6,707 nucleotides of DNA. Origin: Clostridia bacterium (GTDB taxonomy: Bacteria; Bacillota; Sulfobacillia; SLMV01). Below are positions 5,158 through 6,707 of this stretch, piece after piece. The notes below the pieces were generated by a model, which saw only the letters and a list, made by a program, of their open reading frames with translations, made no database searches and was not told the origin of the DNA. Location of the stretch: positions 1 through 6,707 of the forward strand of contig PWGR01000055.1 of NCBI GenBank assembly GCA_003554565.1, given 5' to 3'. Each line of letters opens with the position of its first letter. Position 1 is the first letter of the stretch. The position numbers and the translations under genes were made by a program.

Positions 5158-5340
5158 TTACTGGCGCATCTGCTCCTCAGCCATGGCTCTCTCGGCACGC
5201 GCAATAGCTGCGCGGACCAGGGAACCACAGGATCTAGCCGGCATTGCGCCCCAGTCACCACCGTGCTGCTTCAGAAGGTCGTCGATGCCGAGCTCCCTCG
5301 CCAACTCATACTTGAGCCTGTCGCTCATGAGTCTCGCCAT
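5158..5340 (-). CDS. Small acid-soluble spore protein, alpha/beta type (divergent)
   Basis: A 60-aa protein of the alpha/beta SASP family. These proteins coat forespore DNA, hold it in an A-like form, protect it from UV and heat, and are degraded by the GPR protease at germination. Residues 10-19, KYELARELGI, fit the first family signature (K-x-E-[LIV]-A-x-[DE]-hydrophobic-G-hydrophobic), and the E-L-A within it matches the GPR cleavage position. The second signature is degenerate: ARSCGSLVRAAIARAERAM replaces the usual NGSVGGEITKRLV-type stretch, as in the shorter SASPs of Peptococcaceae-like bacteria. The start is ATG 5340 with GGAGGGAAGGTGG just upstream; ATG 5328 is an in-frame alternative. 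Frames extended to 5451 upstream are read-through. It is divergent from the DUF421 gene and probably sigma-G dependent. Confidence 0.9.
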   Translation of the reverse strand: MARLMSDRLKYELARELGIDDLLKQHGGDWGAMPARSCGSLVRAAIARAERAMAEEQMRQ

Positions 5341-5441
5341 TTTCCACCTTCCCTCCCGCAGTGGCGCGCAGAGCGGGCGACAGTGATAGTATCTGCACCT
5401 GCTGCGAAGAGAACACTGGGAATGTGGCGGGAGTATCCCAT

Positions 5442-5469
5442 GATAATGCATAAACGGGGCATCATATTC
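5442..5469 (-). promoter_or_regulatory. Candidate sigma-G promoter of the SASP gene
   Basis: Minus-strand GAATA (5469-5465) fits the sigma-G -35 (GNATR). CATTATC (5448-5442) matches CATNHTA except at its last base. The spacer is 16 bp, one or two short of usual, and the leader would be about 95 nt. Confidence 0.33.
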
Positions 5470-5499
5470 GCACAGTACTCAGACGAGGTGAACCCTGGC

Positions 5500-6183
5500 G
5501 TGCAGGACCTGCTGACCGTATTCTTGCGAACCATCCTCTTCTACTTCGTGGCCCTGGTCTTGATTCGGCTCATGGGAAAACGCGAGGTTGGTCAGCTTTC
5601 GCCTTTTGATCTGGTCGTGGCCATCATGATCGCCGAGGCCGCGGTATTCGTCATCGATGACCCCAATACTCCCATCTGGACAGGACTAATACCCATGGCG
5701 ACCCTGGCCGGGCTGCAGATCATAATCTCATATCTGTGTCTCAAGTTCCCACAAATAATGTCGCTGGTAAACGGCAGGCCCACCATAATAATTGAAAATG
5801 GGCAGATTAACGAACAGAATATGCGCAAAGCCCGTTATACCGTGCATGAGTTGATGGAACAGCTCCGGCAGCAGCAAAATCCATCGCTGCCCGACGTGCA
5901 ATATGCGATACTCGAGATGTCCGGTAGTCTGAGTGTAATCCCCAAAACCAAGTCCAGACCAGTTCAGGTATCGGATCTTAATCTTGACCTGCCCTCCGAG
6001 AGCCTTCCCGCCGCACTGGTAGTGGATGCATCAATAAACTACGACGGTCTACATGCATTAGGCCGGGATCGTCAATGGCTGGTGGAGCAGCTGCAGAAGA
6101 TTGGTGCCCCCGAGTTGAGCGAGATTCTTGTAGCCGCCGTCGATCCGAATGGGAACTTCTGGTGGCAGCGCCGCCAACACTGA
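5500..6183 (+). CDS. DUF421 / YetF-like membrane protein
   Basis: A 227-aa inner-membrane protein of the DUF421 family. In Bacillus, YetF-type proteins, including the '2Duf' protein of spoVA2mob operons, affect spore inner-membrane permeability and heat resistance; the biochemical activity is unknown. The family core is clear: R-L-M-G-K-R-E-V-G-Q-L-S-P-F-D-L (23-38), then the hydrophobic VVAIMIAEAAVFVI. Three membrane spans are expected, at ~5-22, ~36-52 and ~60-80. A soluble part starting at GRPTIIIENGQI (92-103) includes the QYAILEMSGSLSVIPK stretch. GTG 5500 is chosen because GAGGTG (5485-5490) lies 9 nt upstream and homologues begin right before the first span; the frame stays open to 5116, but the extra 128 residues are low-complexity and overlap the SASP gene on the other strand. 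It is followed by a convergent spoVT. Confidence 0.92.
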   Translation: MQDLLTVFLRTILFYFVALVLIRLMGKREVGQLSPFDLVVAIMIAEAAVFVIDDPNTPIWTGLIPMATLAGLQIIISYLCLKFPQIMSLVNGRPTIIIENGQINEQNMRKARYTVHELMEQLRQQQNPSLPDVQYAILEMSGSLSVIPKTKSRPVQVSDLNLDLPSESLPAALVVDASINYDGLHALGRDRQWLVEQLQKIGAPELSEILVAAVDPNGNFWWQRRQH

Positions 6184-6282
6184 AGCAGCGCAGGGGCGCA
6201 GCACGCAGTGAGAATCTCGGCCGGTCTGTCCCCCTTTGATGGATATGCAGGAGAGTCACCACATGGTTGGATCCGAACAGGA

Positions 6283-6325
6283 TCCGGGCCGACGCACCGC
6301 ATCTGCGGCGTGCGCCCGGCCCGGA
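6283..6325. terminator. Large GC-rich hairpin between convergent genes
   Basis: TCCGGGCC (6283-6290) pairs with GGCCCGGA (6318-6325). Inside, CGCAC (6293-6297) pairs with GTGCG (6310-6314), and CGC/GCG closes a 4-nt loop. It sits between the stops of the DUF421 gene (6183) and spoVT (6404), so it could end transcription in both directions. No clear T tract flanks either side. A GGATCC direct pair (6269-6274, 6280-6285) precedes it. Confidence 0.5.
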
Positions 6326-6403
6326 GGATTCAGGATATTCTGACCTGCGCTTGCAACCACATCACCTGACCACATGGCGCACCTTCCCCGGGACGCCCGG
6401 CGA

Positions 6404-6707
6404 TCATTCCGCGAGAAACCGGGAGAGAAACCCGGCCGCCGAGCGCGCCAGCTTCACTTCAGCATCACCGATCGGCTCATCATCCTCCACGGAACCGACG
6501 ATGACGGCACCATATGGGTCACCGTGCACCACAATCGGTGTGATGACGGTGCCGGTGAACTCCGGCTCGCCCTGGTTCTCATCGAGTACGGCCTCGGCGG
6601 CGCCAGCAGAACCGTCCTGCACAATGGTCTGTCGGTCATTCATTGCACGCAGGACAGAATCGCCGATGCGCTTGTCGACGAAGTCCTTGCGGCGCGCACC
6701 GGTTATC
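6404..6707 (-). CDS. spoVT: Stage V sporulation protein T, C-terminal part
   Basis: The last 100 residues of SpoVT, a forespore transcription factor that tunes sigma-G genes, including SASP and germination genes. It has an N-terminal AbrB-like DNA-binding domain (beyond the right edge) and a C-terminal GAF-like regulatory domain, which is what is seen here. The fragment aligns by eye with Bacillus SpoVT along its length: GARRKDFVDKRIGDSVLRAM matches the SGSSKKDYLNKSISEML region, VITPIVVHGDPYGAVIV matches the VGPIVANGDPIGAVVI region, and EVKLARSAAGFLSRFLAE matches EHKAVETAAGFLARQME. The start is outside the window; the Met at 6643 is internal. The stop is TGA 6404-6406. It converges on the DUF421 gene, with a large hairpin between them. 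Confidence 0.93.
   Translation of the reverse strand, partial: ITGARRKDFVDKRIGDSVLRAMNDRQTIVQDGSAGAAEAVLDENQGEPEFTGTVITPIVVHGDPYGAVIVGSVEDDEPIGDAEVKLARSAAGFLSRFLAE

Noticed and set aside
5116..5499. Extended N-terminus of the DUF421 protein
   Set aside because: It is low-complexity, overlaps the SASP gene on the other strand, and GTG 5500 has a well-spaced ribosome binding site directly before the first membrane span.
1..6707. CRISPR array, rRNA or tRNA genes
   Set aside because: I found no regularly spaced repeats and no rRNA- or tRNA-like segments on either strand.

Overview
The window looks like chromosome from an endospore-forming, moderately G+C-rich Firmicute of the Clostridia (Peptococcaceae-like; this placement is inference). 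The evidence is a small acid-soluble spore protein, a YetF-type DUF421 membrane protein, the C-terminal half of SpoVT, strong GGAGG-type ribosome binding sites and frequent GTG/TTG starts.

Left third (1-3383, + strand): one beta-class DNA methyltransferase gene, now broken twice. A 1790-bp IS1380-family element lies at 716-2505. It has 17/19 matching terminal inverted repeats and a TTCAA target duplication, and it splits the gene at residue ~212. Removing the element and one TTCAA copy rejoins the frame exactly (...YVF-N-DIRLPV...). A second lesion, an apparent single-base loss in a C run at 2900-2902, separates the catalytic part from a conserved-looking C-terminal domain with a PKD/Ig-like signature. 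The intact ancestor would have been about 502 aa. No restriction partner is visible here.

Inside the element, the 470-aa DDE transposase has its ribosome binding site buried in a 12-bp stem. That stem closes over three smaller hairpins (813-884), and a short leader frame (779-850) runs through the stem's left arm. This looks like translational control of transposase.

Middle (3403-4851, - strand): a divergent polysaccharide deacetylase (DUF610/YibQ-like) with an N-terminal membrane anchor, converging on the methyltransferase. Upstream of it are a 63-aa hypothetical protein and, 14 bp further upstream, a 48-aa basic small protein with a TTG start that is easily missed. The last two look like an operon with a candidate sigma-A promoter and two leader hairpins.

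Right third (5158-6707): a sporulation neighbourhood. It holds an alpha/beta-type SASP (- strand), a divergently transcribed DUF421/YetF-like membrane protein (+), and the 3' end of spoVT (-) running off the right edge. A large GC-rich hairpin lies between the last two convergent genes. SpoVT is known to modulate forespore sigma-G genes, including SASP genes, so the grouping is functionally coherent.
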